Source of the DNA: Ailanthus altissimus
Taxonomy: Eukaryota > Streptophyta > Magnoliopsida > Sapindales > Simaroubaceae
NCBI GenBank assembly: GCA_946807835.1
Contig: OX327699.1
Coordinates: forward strand, 22,122,014 to 22,186,013
Direction: 5' to 3'
Length of the DNA stretch: 64,000 nucleotides
Made by a program: the position numbers and the translations under genes. The notes below the pieces were generated by a model. That model was not told the DNA's origin. It saw only the letters and a list, made by a program, of their open reading frames with translations, and did not search any database. How positions within the stretch are numbered: the first letter of the stretch is position 1; each line of letters begins with the position of its first letter. Below, piece by piece: positions 26,601 to 39,293 of this stretch.

Positions 26601-27940
26601 AATCTTTATGTATCTACAATAGATATGTATAGAGTTTATATGAATTCCATATACAGAATATGAAATATGAATTTCATAGTATTTATTATTCGATATTAAA
26701 ATAGAAATAAAGAGAGAGTCATAGGTTGAGAACTATATCTAGTTGGAGAATGATTATGAAATGCAATTAATTGTTAACTTGATGAGTATGATACTTGCCG
26801 TATTTGGATAAATTAAGATATTTTTTAAGATATTTGACTTTTGTTGAAGTAAGTAACTTCATTCATAACATATCAATTTTATTTTTAAGTGAGAAATATT
26901 ATTATGATATTTGAAATATAAAAAATGCTTCGAGATACTTATGATTTATTAATTTTTTTAAAATTTATTTATGAATTTTTAATTAAATAAATTTTTACTG
27001 ATTTTGGTTTAAAGTATGAATTTAATTTTTAAGTTTATGTATTTTTTAAAATTTTTAAATAAATAATTTGTTTATTATTAATTAATAATTGATGTCTTTT
27101 TCAAAAACATTAAGCACACCGCTTTGAGATTCTTGAGTCGAAGAATGCAACTGCATCGCCGCCCTTTAGAATTGACATCTAGAGCTGTTGGATGATCTTT
27201 GCAGAGAGGTTCACTAGCCGCGAGGTATTTGCCTAGAAAAAATGAGCACATTGCCAAAAGATAAGAGAGTGCAGCCACATTGCCGCCACGCGAACCTCTC
27301 TACCATCGTTGGACAATAGCTACTCTAGTTACAATCGAGGCCATCTTCAGTCACAAGGTTTTGGTCTGACTTTCTTTTTTATGCAATACTACTTATATCT
27401 TTTTATTAGTTATTTCTTTTAGAGAGAAGCATTGTTGGACTCATTTAATTTGACTTAATTGGTTTAAACACTTTTATAATTTTAAAATTATTTAAAAGAT
27501 TCATGTTTAGTACTTAAAAGACCCCATCATAGTATTTTATGTCTTAAACACCTCTTTAAAAGGACTGTTTTAAAATTAAAAAAATATTTAAGGCAATTAA
27601 ACCAAATTACAGGGTTCAACAATCTTTTCCCTTTCTTTTTTTTTCTGTTTTTGATTGATTCATATTGATATGTTTGTTTCTTACTCATGTGCACCTAATT
27701 ATTTATCATTATAAGCTATTTGTTTTCTAATCCATATTTACTGATATTGTATTACTAATAAAATGTAACCGTGTTTATTTTTGTAGATCGATTATATCTA
27801 ATTAAAGTTCATCTGTTTTTTTTTCATCTAATTTTTTTATGAATAGTCGCCATATAATTATTGTTTGTTTGTTTGCATTTTTTTTTCTTTTATTTGTATT
27901 TACATTTAAATCCAAGTGGCTTCTTTCTTTGTGGTTTTCA
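23675..27940. other. BLH3-like 3' UTR, then AT-rich intergenic
   Basis: The first few hundred bases probably hold the 3' UTR of the BEL1-like gene. The rest is AT-rich. At 27110-27310 there is a small GC-richer island without a family-like protein. A GGGTTCGAAAT box at about 25282 resembles a tRNA or SINE B box, but no matching A box or fold was found. No gene supported. Confidence 0.45.
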
Positions 27941-27941
27941 G

Positions 27942-28142
27942 GCACTTCATATTCCGGAGAAACCGCTGTCAGTTCTGGTTTTCAGTCTTGAATTTCTGGC
28001 GGCACTGCAAGCCTATCTCAACACTCACCATGAGGGACATATGCTGAGCAATATCTTCACCATTTTTGCGGCCTCGAATTTTGGCTTCTCTGTTTGCCTT
28101 GCTTTTGCCAGAGTAATGCCGTCATTAGAAGGGACTTTTTAA
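27942..28142 (+). other. Orphan ORF segment with splice-acceptor-like start (hypothetical)
   Basis: A 66-codon open segment follows GGTTTTCAG, an acceptor-like site, and begins ALHIPEKPLSVLVF. It is hydrophobic, with two possible membrane-spanning stretches, and ends at TAA 28140-28142. Local base composition is less AT-rich than the flanks. I recognise no family and see no upstream partner exon. It could be a terminal exon of a small gene, an exon captured by a transposon, or chance. Confidence 0.2.
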
Positions 28143-29015
28143 AGGGTTATTTCAGTGCTTACAGACGTATATATGTGTTGAAAGTTGGCTTATATATTAA
28201 TTTAAAGATGGCATGAGGGTGATTTAATTAAGCTTGTATAAGATAAGGTTTTTTTGATATTATGTATATTTTTGAAATAATTATGTTTTTTTTATTTATT
28301 TGTAGGATCTCTTTATAAGAATTTCATAGTTTAAAAATTTTATATTTAAGTTTTTGAAAATTATAAGAATTCAATTTTTTTTTATTTTTAAGTATCAGTA
28401 GTAATATTTTATTATTTAGATAATTATAATATTGACCCTATTATTTAGGTATTTGTAGTTTGACTCAATAGTTAAAAATTTTGTATTGTGACTTAAAAAT
28501 TTTGTAATTTTTTTTGAAGATAGTGAATTTATTTTAGCGGCACCTGAGAATGTAAGTAATATTACCGAACATCGTTAAATTTAGTGTTCTTTCTTTTTTT
28601 GTATATTATATTAGATGATTGGTTGTCTCGTTGTGGTATTGTTAGTATTATTAATTATTCACATAACAATTAATAATAATGTTAATTATTATTTGAACGT
28701 TTCTTGGTGCAACAATATCAACCCCCTTGTCTCCAATCAAATACATGCTCTTAATGGGAGGACAAACTTAAGATTGCCCATAGAAATTTCTTAACACTGT
28801 TTTTACAGATTTTGAATACAGACGGTTTGGAAGAAAGGCCATACCTATTTACAATGAAGTGTAAACACAGATGTTGTCCAAGTAACTAACCAAATTTTTT
28901 TTTTCAGAGACTTTGAAAGATATTATATTTGTAGTGATATTATACATTTTAATATTTGCTCAACAATCACATTTTAATGCTTGCAATGCATTTCTTTATT
29001 ATTGAAAATTTGGTG
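28143..29015. other. AT-rich intergenic, nothing recognised
   Basis: No supported gene, RNA or repeat in this stretch. Confidence 0.35.
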
Positions 29016-29029
29016 ATTAAACAATTTTA

Positions 29030-29705
29030 GTTGGATAAGAATTAAGATAAATACCAAAGTGGAGTGTCACAAGAAGTCTAAAATATTTGGGACACGTATG
29101 GAAAAGTCTAGGACATGTGGGACACGAAGGAGGAAGCGAAATGAGACTTGGAGACGCGAAGAAAACACGCAGGGGGGCCACCAGGGCTGAGCGTCGCGGC
29201 GATGAGCGCGACAATGCCCGGCACCAGACGCGTCAGGAAGTTGGTTTTGATCAGAATTTTGAGTTTTGAGAAGTTTAGGACTTCCAAAATAAATGGACTC
29301 TTATTCCAACAAAAAATAGAGTTAGTAGGCACGAAATAAACCGTATACAAACACTTGTAAATCTTTGATTTTAGATTAAGTATTAAGAGAGACTCTAAGA
29401 GAGGAAAAGAAATTGGTAGACACTAAGTGCTTGTGTGCGTTAGGGTGGAACCGTTGTTTGACTATTAATTGCTCACGGTAGAATAAGGGTATACTAAACA
29501 TTAGGTCATTTTGAGGGTTATTTATTGGATTTTCCTTGTAAAATCTCTAAGGAGTTAATAAGAGAGGTTAAGATCCTTTGATCCACCGTGGACATAGGCA
29601 ATTGACCGAACCACAAAAGATTGTGTTGTGATCTTTAATATTCTGCTTTGAATTCTTATTGTTTTGCTTGATAAAAATATTATTTTACTACGCAAGGAGG
29701 TTAGA
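29030..29705 (+). mobile_element. Solo-LTR-like relic, probably copia
   Basis: An isolated GC-rich block (29150-29240) sits in AT-rich DNA. It is followed by GTGGACATAGGCAATTGACC and GAACCACAAAAGATTGTG at about 29587-29627. These resemble the 'GTGGACGTAGG...GAACCACGTAAA' signature near the 3' part of many plant copia LTRs. No internal retroelement domains adjoin it, so a solo or truncated LTR is the likely state. Boundaries are approximate and no second LTR was found. Confidence 0.45.
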
Positions 29706-31080
29706 ATTTTAAATTAAATTTGAAGTTCTCCACCTCAACCTAATCTCAAGAAGAAGAATGACATTTTCTTCCACACCATTTATTAAAGTAGAGGTCCTAA
29801 ATTTAATTTCTCATCTTTCAAATAAATATGGTTTTACTCTCATGTCACTCTATATATATTCATTTCCAGGCAAGTTAGCGGAGTACGTAAAGGTTAATCT
29901 TTAAAATATACTAATACTATACATTTGATAGAGTTTTGAAATGTCTGATGTTAATTCCGTATGCAATTTGCTTGGCACTTTGGTAGGCGGTAGTGACCAC
30001 CCTAAATGTCCACTGACGCCGCCAGACGTATTTAGCTGCTATTTTAGCTGAGCATTTGCCTTGTGCTGTATCAATTCATGGCTATGAATGATTTTATCTC
30101 TCTCAAAAGGGCTAGACAATAACTCCACCAAGGGCTAGCTAATTGATTCAAACTTCATCTTCTAACTGTTTTTTTTTTTAATCCTTTTCCCTGAAAATAA
30201 AGATAATTTGAGGAGTTAATATACTAATATTCAAGAGGACAAAGTAGACGAGACTCTAATTTTTATTTTTTCATTTCAAATTTACTGACATGGTTAAGTT
30301 TATGCAGACACTTTAATCTGTATGTGTAGCTTAGCGTGGGCCTTTCAGGTCCAACAAGCAACAAAATTACGAGAGCAGAGAAAGTGACAACTGGAGACTG
30401 GAGTAGGCCGAAGGAGCAACTATGGCAATCATTAATATTTCGAACATACCAAACGGATCAAACCCAAACAGTATGCCCAGAATCAATCTAATCAGCCCAC
30501 CAACACCCAACAACATCCATGAGATGAGACCACAAGAACCCATTTTAAATTTCTCATTTGTTCTTGAAAGATTGTAAATTTTCAGTGTCCTTTCAACATC
30601 TCTGTGCAGATCACAAAATCTAACAGGAAAAAGTTAGATGTTCCTATACGTTTACAGATTCACAAGTAGACAATCTTAAAACTGTGAGTGCGGCAAAGAT
30701 AGCCAACTTTTTCTCTACACCTTTTACAGTTTACACAGCAACCCCAGTGAACAGAACATTTTAACACATTATGAACTTTTCTTCTGTGACAAGAAGAGAG
30801 AGGGAGGATATTACACTGTTTTGAGCTAAAAGAACTTTTTTGAGTATCCCAAAGAAATGCGACTGCAGGCACTAAGGCTGAAGGGTTGCTGCTGCTTTTT
30901 GCTTCTCGTTTTATAGTCAGAGTAAGTAGGGGACCACCTTTACATATCATTATCTGATTTTCTACTTAGCCAATTAGCTTTTGCTTCTTTGAAGAACTAA
31001 CAGAGGCCTATGTCTCTAGGTGTTATAGCTTTTTTGGCTGCTTGGATTTAGACCTGCTCAATTTTCATAGACAGAGATAG
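29706..31080. other. Intergenic and promoter region of BLH11-like gene
   Basis: No supported ORF. The right end should contain the promoter of the downstream BEL1-like gene, whose inferred leader starts near 31080. Confidence 0.4.
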
Positions 31081-31865
31081 GGAGACAGAGAGTCATTACT
31101 TTATCTTTTAGATTACTTTAAAACAAAGGTATGTTAGTACTCTCTTAGACTTGTGCTCTCTTGCTTCGCTTTGGCATTCTTCTTTTTATGCTTATTAAAG
31201 AAGAATGAATCCCCATTTTAGCTTTTAATGGCTATTTTGAAGTTTGTTAGTTCTTCTAACCTGTCAATCAGGGGCTGGAATTGGTTGACAATACTTCTTA
31301 GTATGTCTTTTTTTCAGTTCTTCCACTCCTGTACTTTTTCCGATTGTTACTCTCTATGGATAAATATTTTTCATTTATAGTTTAAAATTTTCAAATTTAA
31401 GTCATTAATGCTTGTTTTTCTGAAAGTTGTTTTGCTTTGAGGGAGAACTCCAATACTGATTATCACCACCTACATAAGCTCATTAATTCTGGTCCTCTTT
31501 CGGTTTCAGTTGCCGTGAATGCAAGTTAGTTCAGATTCCACTACAGGAAAGTAAGTCATAACTTCAAGTGGCAATTTTCTTAATGATACAAACTCATTTG
31601 TGTAATTTTCTTGTGCATTTCCATGTTTAAGCTTGCCCCAATGCTTGGTCTTATAAATTAATCTTCTTCATTTTATTTCCTTTTGTGCATCTTTCACTGC
31701 CTGCGATTGATTTTTTTGTGCATTAGAATAACTATCTATCTGTTACATCTGCTAATAAAATCATTTTGGTTAGTCATTTCTTTCTGTAAGTTTACAAAAA
31801 AAAAAAAGCTTGTAGCAATCCTTTTCTGTTTCTCATAGCCTTTAGCTTTGGAGTTCACAGGTACT
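31080..31865 (+). other. Inferred spliced 5' UTR of BLH11-like gene
   Basis: A donor-like AACAAAG/GTATG at 31128/31129, a possible internal leader exon 31510-31550 (GGTTTCAG acceptor, GAAA/GTAAGT donor) and an acceptor GTTCACAG ending at 31860, five bases before the ATG, suggest a multi-intron leader. Read from splice consensus only. Confidence 0.4.
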
Positions 31866-33553
31866 ATGGTTTCAAAAGACTCACCCCCAAATTCAGCTTC
31901 AAATATGTTGCACCAATTCATCATCTCAGACTCCATTACAGCTCAGAATCTTGCAAACCAACGATTTAATGCTTATGGGTCTGCTTTAAGAGGCAATAAC
32001 ACATTTCCTCAATCTCTTGGTGTGTTGCCAAGCATTCAGTCTCTTGGGGAAAGAATATCCAGATCAATGGACCTTGTTCATGCTCCTGCTGTAGCAGATG
32101 AATCATCTGAGATCAGTCACACTAGACATTTAATGGACCTACTAGGAGCATCAAATGAGGCCAATGACCAATCCCATAGGCTCTCTCTCTCTCTTGGTTC
32201 TCACATGCTGGTTCCCTCTATCCAGTACAACAACAGGTCCTTAAATTCAGATATTGCTGGTTCCAATTACTTGTATTATGGGAATGAAGCTAGAGAAGTT
32301 TGTAATCCAGGAGTGGAGCGTGTAAGTGATGGCTACTCATTCACGGGTGGCACATTCTCTTCGTGTTCGACCTCATTAAATCGCTCTTGCTCCGCGGAGG
32401 GAACAGAATCTTTTGCTTATGCTGTAGGCAATTCAAGATTTTTAAAACCAGCTCAGTCCCTTTTAGAAGAAGTTGTTAATGTTGGTAAGAACATTGACAT
32501 GAGTGATGAAAGGTATATTAGGAATCTGTATCATGGTAGCAGAAGAGGGGGTCCAAGATTATCATCTGAAATAAAAGCAGAGTGTTGCAATACTGGGATA
32601 TTAACCGCAGAGAAACATGAACTTCATCTCAGAATTGCAAAGCTTATTTCCTTGTCGGAGGAGGTTTGTATAAACATATTAAATATTAAAATCACTCGCG
32701 TATCAGTTATCTGAACATGTTACTTTTCAGACTTCTTAAAATTGTTTCCAAATTTTGCTGTCATTTAGGTTGAGAACAAATATGAGATATACTACCATCA
32801 AATGGAAGAAGTGGTATCATCATTTGAAGTCATAGCAGGTCTAGGCGCAGCCAAGCCTTACACTGCCTTGGCACTCCAAGCCATGTCAAGGCATTTCGGC
32901 AGTTTAAGAGATGCCATAATATCTCAAATAAATGTGACAAGCAGAAGATTTTCTCAGGACTTGCCAAAAATCAGCTCAGGATTATCGCACCTTAGCTTGT
33001 TTGACAGAGAGGCTAGCCAAAATAGGATGACTCTTCAACAGCTTGGAATGTTCCATGGCCAACGTCAAGTATGGAGACCAATCAGGGGGTTGCCCGAGAC
33101 TTCTGTGGCAATACTTCGCTCTTGGCTCTTTGAACATTTTCTTCACCCGTAAGTGCCTCAAATTTTGTAATTTGTGTTATATGCTGCCATTTCTTGCAAA
33201 TTTAATGATCCTTTGCTTTTATGATTTGGAAACAGTTATCCCAATGACTCTGAAAAGCTAATGTTGGCATCACAGACAGGCCTGACCAAGAACCAAGTAA
33301 TTCCTCTTGACAAATTTTTGTCAACCCTCTATTTAGTTACCAATGAATTGGAGTTAGATTGATGTTAATATGGGCATTGTCGCTGCTGATTCAGGTCTCA
33401 AACTGGTTCATTAATGCTCGAGTTCGGCTGTGGAAGCCTATGATAGAAGAAATGTACAGAGAGGAGTTTGCAGATTCTTCAGAAGACTCAAATCCATCGT
33501 TTGCTAGCAGTTCTGCAATAAAGAATGACATACCTGATCAAGCAGAGGATTGA
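31866..33553 (+). CDS. BLH11-like: BEL1-like TALE homeodomain transcription factor (BLH11-like, 4 coding exons)
   Basis: Second BELL-type TALE homeodomain gene, expected to act in the nucleus with KNOX partners. Coding exons: 31866-32663, 32769-33148, 33236-33296, 33395-33553, giving 465 aa. The start is the first ATG after the leader acceptor. Motifs in order: LSLSLG (106-111), SKY-box variant [21 protein letters not shown] domain from about 260 ([20 protein letters not shown], intact [11 protein letters not shown]), homeodomain from W368 ([11 protein letters not shown] extension, [15 protein letters not shown]). The C-terminus is short and acidic and lacks the VSLxLGL box found in its neighbour, a real difference between the two genes. 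Same strand as the first BEL1-like gene, 8 kb away, and same intron phases, so the two are ancient tandem paralogues. Orthology to Arabidopsis BLH11 (At1g75430) is inferred. Confidence 0.92.
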
Positions 33554-34930
33554 AGTTGAAGGATGCGGTTTAAGGATTATTACATAGGCAGCCTCAAATT
33601 CCTGTACTAAATCTACACCTGAGGTGTTAACTTGTGTTGAACATTTGTGTTGCAAATTTTCTATCATTGCCGTTATTTGGCTTCTCTTGTTTCTTCAAAT
33701 TGTGCTACAAATGTTTCTCGATAGATGGAGCCTATCTAACCAAATTCACATGCCCCCATTCTCTAAACAGACGTAGCCACACTGTTTGACCGAAAGCACA
33801 CCGCATGAATAACGAAGAAGGCGAAAGAAAGAGTTTGACTTCTAGAGGTTTCTTAAAATGTGCCATCTACTTAAGAATGTTTTTATGTAGAAAACAAGCA
33901 ATATGGCCATATGATAAATTGATAATTTCATTTATAATTAGGGAAATTTTGTAACTAGCCCTTTTTTTTAATTCGTTTTTCTTTTTTAGCTATACACTAA
34001 ATTATTAATTTTATAATTAAAATATGACACTTTTAGTCATATTTCACTCATTTTCTCTTCTTATTTCTCATTTTTTAACTAAAAAATATAACAAATATTC
34101 GATAAATTTTTTGATATATTATGATAAATGTGATTAAAATTAGTAAATTATTGTTATATGATATAATGTATGTAAATGTTGTAAAAAAAATGAATGAAAA
34201 TAGATTTAGACAACAAAAAAATTACTTAAAAAATATGAAAAATCGATGAAAAAAGCCATTGAGGTTACTGCGTGCAGTGACCGTCCATTTTGCATAGCGC
34301 ACATGCATAATGTGTGCCGCAACATGTTTCAGTGTCTTCTACTACGCCAACTGCCCTTTAATTTTAATTTTTTTTATACTTATTTTACATCATTTTTAGT
34401 TAAATTTACTTGTTTTTAATCAATATACTCATTTTTAACACATTTATTATAAAAAAATATTTTATAATATTTTTAAAATAAAATAAAATAATTATTTTTG
34501 TTTTTTGCTTATAAATATTTTAACTAAAAAAATTAATAATTTAACATGTGGTTAAAAAATTAATTTAAAATATTGAATAATTACCAAAAAATTTCAAAAT
34601 TATAAAGTAAGTAATATCATTTATATTCTATTAAACTTTTAGAAAACGAGTACTATGTTTTATCAATAAGTCTGCCCTAATAATTAATTATCGTTGACTG
34701 CAATTTATAAGAATCATTGAATTAATAAGTCATGTCTGAAGAGGTTGATATATGGAATGTCTCCAACTAATCCTTGAAGTTGGAACTACAATTAATGGAA
34801 ATTCAAAAGCTGAAATTTACCATCAACAAGTTAGCCAGAGCATTTATAACAGAACCCAAATAAGCTTCCCTCTCTGTTGCTTTTAGAGTTTACCTCTTAT
34901 ATCATTAAAGCAATGCTTAGAATGGGCATC
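33554..34930. other. BLH11-like 3' UTR and AT-rich intergenic
   Basis: The first 200-300 bases are probably the 3' UTR. The remainder is AT-rich except for a short GC-richer patch at 34260-34355. No gene, RNA or clear repeat identified. Confidence 0.4.
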
Positions 34931-34945
34931 ATTTAATTATAAATA

Positions 34946-35130
34946 GTATTATATTTTTTAAATATTATTTTAAATTTTTTATTTTTAAATAATATGTTAA
35001 GTAATTATTGATTGATAAAATAATATAATAAATTATTTTAAAATTTATATCATTTTATTATTTAATAATTATTTAACACATCAATTTAAAATAAAAATTA
35101 TAAAATAATATTTAAAAAATATAACATTAC
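34946..35130. repeat. AT-rich foldback MITE-like element, copy 3
   Basis: Best-preserved copy. The left end GTATTATATTTTTTAAATAT has its near-perfect inverted complement at the right end (ATATTTAAAAAATATAACAT), giving terminal inverted repeats of roughly 25-30 bp around an AT-rich core shared with 49-215 and 1151-1302. About 185 bp, non-coding. Confidence 0.6.
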
Positions 35131-36484
35131 TCTTTAATTATTAAAATTTTAAAAAAACACTATAAAAATAACAAATAACACATTAACGTATCTTATACTA
35201 ATACACACTATGAATTTAATAAATTCCACTCATTAGTTATCAGTTATTACGTAACAAGTAATAAGTAGGGATAGTAAAATAATCCGTAAATCTACTAAAA
35301 TCTCTTCTTATTAAAAAATATTTGGTAAAGTTTGAAGTAAAAATGGGGCGGGTTTAATATATAAAGTTAAAATTCATAACAAGTTTGTTAAAATATAAAA
35401 TGGATACCCATTAGGAAATCCATGTATAATTATATATTTTTTATTTTTCTTAATAAAAAAAATTAAATGATGTTGCTTTATTATAATCCTAAATGAAAAT
35501 TTTAAAAGAACGATTTTTATCTCTTTTTTAATTTATCAATTGTTTCGCTCTTATTTGTCATATAAACATCATTTCATAGCTTTGTTCTCTATAATTTTTT
35601 ATTCTCACAAAGTCATCAATTTTATGCTTGTCAAATATTTTTTTAATTATTAAATGATATGTTTCAATCTCTCCATAATATTTATCTTATTAACATTACA
35701 ATACTTATACAAATAATATAAATATTTTAAAAAAGATAAAATAAATTTTTTTGTTTATTTTCTGTACGTGGTGGAGATTAATAGCCATTTTTTTTATTCT
35801 TTTAATGTTTAAGATGTTATTTGCTTGATTAATTGGTAAATTAACTTATTTTAAAATTATAATATGTCAATATAAAATTATTTATAATATATGCTTTAAA
35901 ATTTTGAATCAAGCATAAGAAAAATAATTTTTTTTAAAATTAATCTAATGATTATATATTTTTTATGATATTAATTTATCATTTATTTAAAATTTGTAAA
36001 TAATTTATTATAAATTTAGTAAAAGGTATACATTTGCTAGAATGAGTTTAATAATAAAATTTTTAACTAAAATTTGATAAAAAAAACTTTTATATTTCAT
36101 TTTTAAAACGAATTTAAAAGTATCTACCCAAATCCTGCACACCATCCTCTAATAAGTCAATAGATGCAAAAGGCTAAGTAATTTATTTATCTATGCAGAA
36201 ATTGAACCCGCGCCCCAAAACTGGGATTAAAATATCCGACGAAGATCAAGCGATCTCTAATCCACGTGGCAAAATCACAAAGTTTTACAACTACCAAATG
36301 CGCGCCTTTTACACTACGCACTAATATGAAAGTGAATCGCGGCCCAAAAAAATTATATATCGTCCGATTCACTATTCTTCAATTCCTTAGCCAATCACTC
36401 TCGGCTCTCGCACAATAAGAATAAATCGGATCCCCTTCAGAAAAAGCCAGACGGAACCGTCTCTATCGTCGTAGAAGCAAAGCC
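35131..36484. other. AT-rich intergenic and UBC16-like promoter
   Basis: AT-rich up to about 36180, then a GC-richer stretch (36200-36484) that should be the promoter and leader of the ubiquitin-conjugating enzyme gene. No TATA box is obvious. Confidence 0.4.
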
Positions 36485-38883
36485 ATGACCAGCTCCTCTG
36501 CTCCTTCACGCAAGGTCTCTCTCTAACTCAGTCTCTCAAATAGTTGATGTGTTTACTTTGCCTAATTTTGATTTAATTTATTCGATTTATAGTATTTGAC
36601 CTTTATATATATATATATATATATAAAATTACGTAGGCTCTAAGCAAGATCGCCAGTAATAGACTGCAGAAAGAGCTTGTGGAGTGGCAGGTCAATCCAC
36701 TAACGGGATTTAAACACAAAGTGTCTGATAATCTTCAACGGTTTTCAAATTTCGCTCTTCGATTTTTTTCTTATCCATATTATAAATTAATTTTGTAGTT
36801 CTTGTTTTAGTTCGAGTAATTATTTATTTTATTTTTTCCTGTGAAGATGGATAATCGAAGTCAACGGCGCCCCTGGGACGCTGTATGCGAACGAAGCGTA
36901 TCAGCTTCAAGTGGATTTTCCTGAACATTACCCTATGGAAGCGCCTCAAGTAATCAAAATTATTTTGATTATTTTTTCTAGTTTTGAAATCTGATTTGCT
37001 CTCTGTTTGGTTGCTGAGAAATCATGGAAAGTGGTGGAGAATGTTGAATAGGTTATTGTAATGATTGCAATGGAATTTGAATATTTTTTCCTGTAATGTT
37101 TGACAGGTGATTTTTCTTCCACCGGCTCCCCTGCATCCTCACATTTATAGCAATGGACATATCTGCTTAGGTATTGCTTGCTTTGAGTTTTGATTTATAT
37201 TCTTTGTCTTTAAATGGGCCAAATCAGTAATTGGTTAGAAGAGCCAATGGATTTGTTATGGTTGTTTAGTATCAAAATGCTTCTAAATTTCTTGCTTCAA
37301 ATTAGTGATCATATATATTTCAAAGGTTAACACTGTTGACTAACTGGTTGAATTTGTTGTATTTTGAGTTATTAGGTTTACTCATATGTTATAAATCACA
37401 AAATATTGTTTAGTCAATGAATAATCCATTGTTATTTTGAAGAGTTTGGTAAATCCTATCAAGCTTAGACTAGCAATGTCAGGTTCTTCAGAGTACAGAT
37501 CCAGTCTTTGTCAAGTTTGTTAACTGTGATTCACAGGATAAATAGAGTTCTGGCTCAGATAACTGTTTTACCATCCTTCATTTCCTGTTATCATTTCTGA
37601 GAGCTGAGGTAAACGTGGAAATCAGAGAGTCTGTCTAGAAGGAACTTGTGGTTTGCAATAACACTTGTATACAAGTTTTGCTTGTATTATGTAGTTTATG
37701 TGGGGCTGTATGTTAAATAATAAACCTTTATGTCTTCCCTATGATCTTCATATGTTTTGTTTTAGACATTTCTTAGCTTTTCTTTCACACGAGACAGTCT
37801 CTTGTGAAAAACTATGTGTGGTTGTAAGGTTGTAGAACGTAAATTCATTGTGGCGACTGATTTATGGTTTTGGGTAAAGGATGTTCATCTGTGGTATCTG
37901 TCATTGCTCCAATGAGATGATAATTTTAGGTATTAAAGTTTCCCAGTTTGGGGAGAAGGATATTAGCTTTTTATCTCATAGGCCATCCAAGCACTTTCTT
38001 ATCTTTTAGATCTTGCATTTTTGATCATCTAATATCTCGTGCTAAGATATGATGAATGCTTATTACTGATTATATGAGATTTGAGGGGTATCCTGTGCAT
38101 TGGTTTATGTGTTAAGTTAGCAGCACAAATGTGCTTGTGTCCTGCTACGGTTGGCGTTTTCAAGTTGTTTCAAAGAGTGATGTTTAGGTTGCTTAGTTGC
38201 TATTTTTCCTATCGATATGTTTCTTATCACATTACAAGTCAGACTTCATATTTGACAACGAAATTGAAAAAAGCTAAATGTGCGTCCTCTCTGATTATGT
38301 AGTGGGTGGACGGTTTACCTTTTTCTTTTCCTGTTTGAGTTTTTCTGATTTTAGGGTTTGAGGTTAAGGTGAAGTATGCAAAAGTATTGTGTACACAAAA
38401 TTTTTTCCACTAAAGGCAGTCAAAGACGGATTATATGAAATGAACTAGTCATGGTTGTTATTAAATAATGTTGAAGAAAGATGGTAGACACTTCGTTATT
38501 CATTATGTAACTACATTCCTTCTTTAAGCAAGTGAATTTGGCCTCCTGTCCTGCATGTTGAAACTTAGCTGCCCTTTGTCTTTGCAGATATTCTTTATGA
38601 TTCCTGGTCCCCAGCAATGACTGTTAGTTCTATATGTATCAGCATTCTCTCCATGTTGTCAAGCTCAACTTTGAAGGTTTGGTTCTAAACTTCTAATACT
38701 TTGTATTGCTATTTCCTTTTCTCCCTCTGCTTCTATTTTACTATTCATATGCCATATGAGCTTGACTTGCACATTGCCATCATCCAGCAACGCCCAGCCG
38801 ATAATGACCGTTATGTGAAGAACTGTAGGAATGGGAGTTCCCCTAAGGAAACAAGATGGTGGTTCCATGATGATAAAGTGTAA
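36485..38883 (+). CDS. UBC16: Ubiquitin-conjugating enzyme E2, UBC15/16/UBE2W type (6 exons)
   Basis: E2 enzyme that takes ubiquitin from E1 as a thioester on its active-site Cys and passes it on with an E3. The UBE2W class is known for N-terminal mono-ubiquitination. Exons: 36485-36514, 36637-36740, 36847-36949, 37107-37170, 38588-38676, 38788-38883. They give 161 aa, the usual length for Arabidopsis UBC15-18. The UBC fold runs almost end to end: RLQKELVEWQ helix 1, GTLYANEAYQLQVDFPEHYP, PHIYSNGHICLDIL with catalytic Cys99, and the C-terminal NGSSPKETRWWFHDDKV block highly conserved in this subgroup. The usual HPN motif is HPH, the normal state for UBE2W-type enzymes, not a defect. Intron 4 (1.4 kb) carries no recognised gene. 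Confidence 0.95.
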
Positions 38884-39293
38884 TGAAATATCAATTACCA
38901 GTAGCCTGTGTATAAAAGGAGGTTTCTGAGCTAGTATTCATCGGCGGGAAAATTGGGATAGAGGGCTGCCGTTTTTATGCCTAGAAAAGCCTGTCCACTT
39001 TTTTTTTTGAAATATAATTATTATGTTGGACTTTCACTGTACTATGTGGATGATTTTACATTGAATGTGTTGGCCTCCCGGAACAGGTTTCATATGCCAA
39101 TGATACCCTGATTTTGAATAGGATCAAAGATCTTCAGCCATCGTTGCCTACTTCTTTACAAGACACTATCACCATTGCTACAAACTATCCTATGGAGATC
39201 CAATTAGAAAATGGGGTGTGGCCTTGTAGGAATTATCAGCACATTCAGAGTTCTAATTCGTATACAGGTCCTACTCGAATTTACAAGAAAGAA
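38884..39293. other. UBC16-like 3' UTR and flank
   Basis: Downstream of the stop at 38881-38883. The 3' UTR probably runs to around 39070. An open stretch from 39114 has no family resemblance and runs into the terminal repeat of the adjacent DNA element. Confidence 0.35.

Noticed and set aside
36187..36372. Minus-strand 61-codon ORF upstream of the E2 gene
   Set aside because: Lies in the E2 promoter and leader, with no family resemblance.
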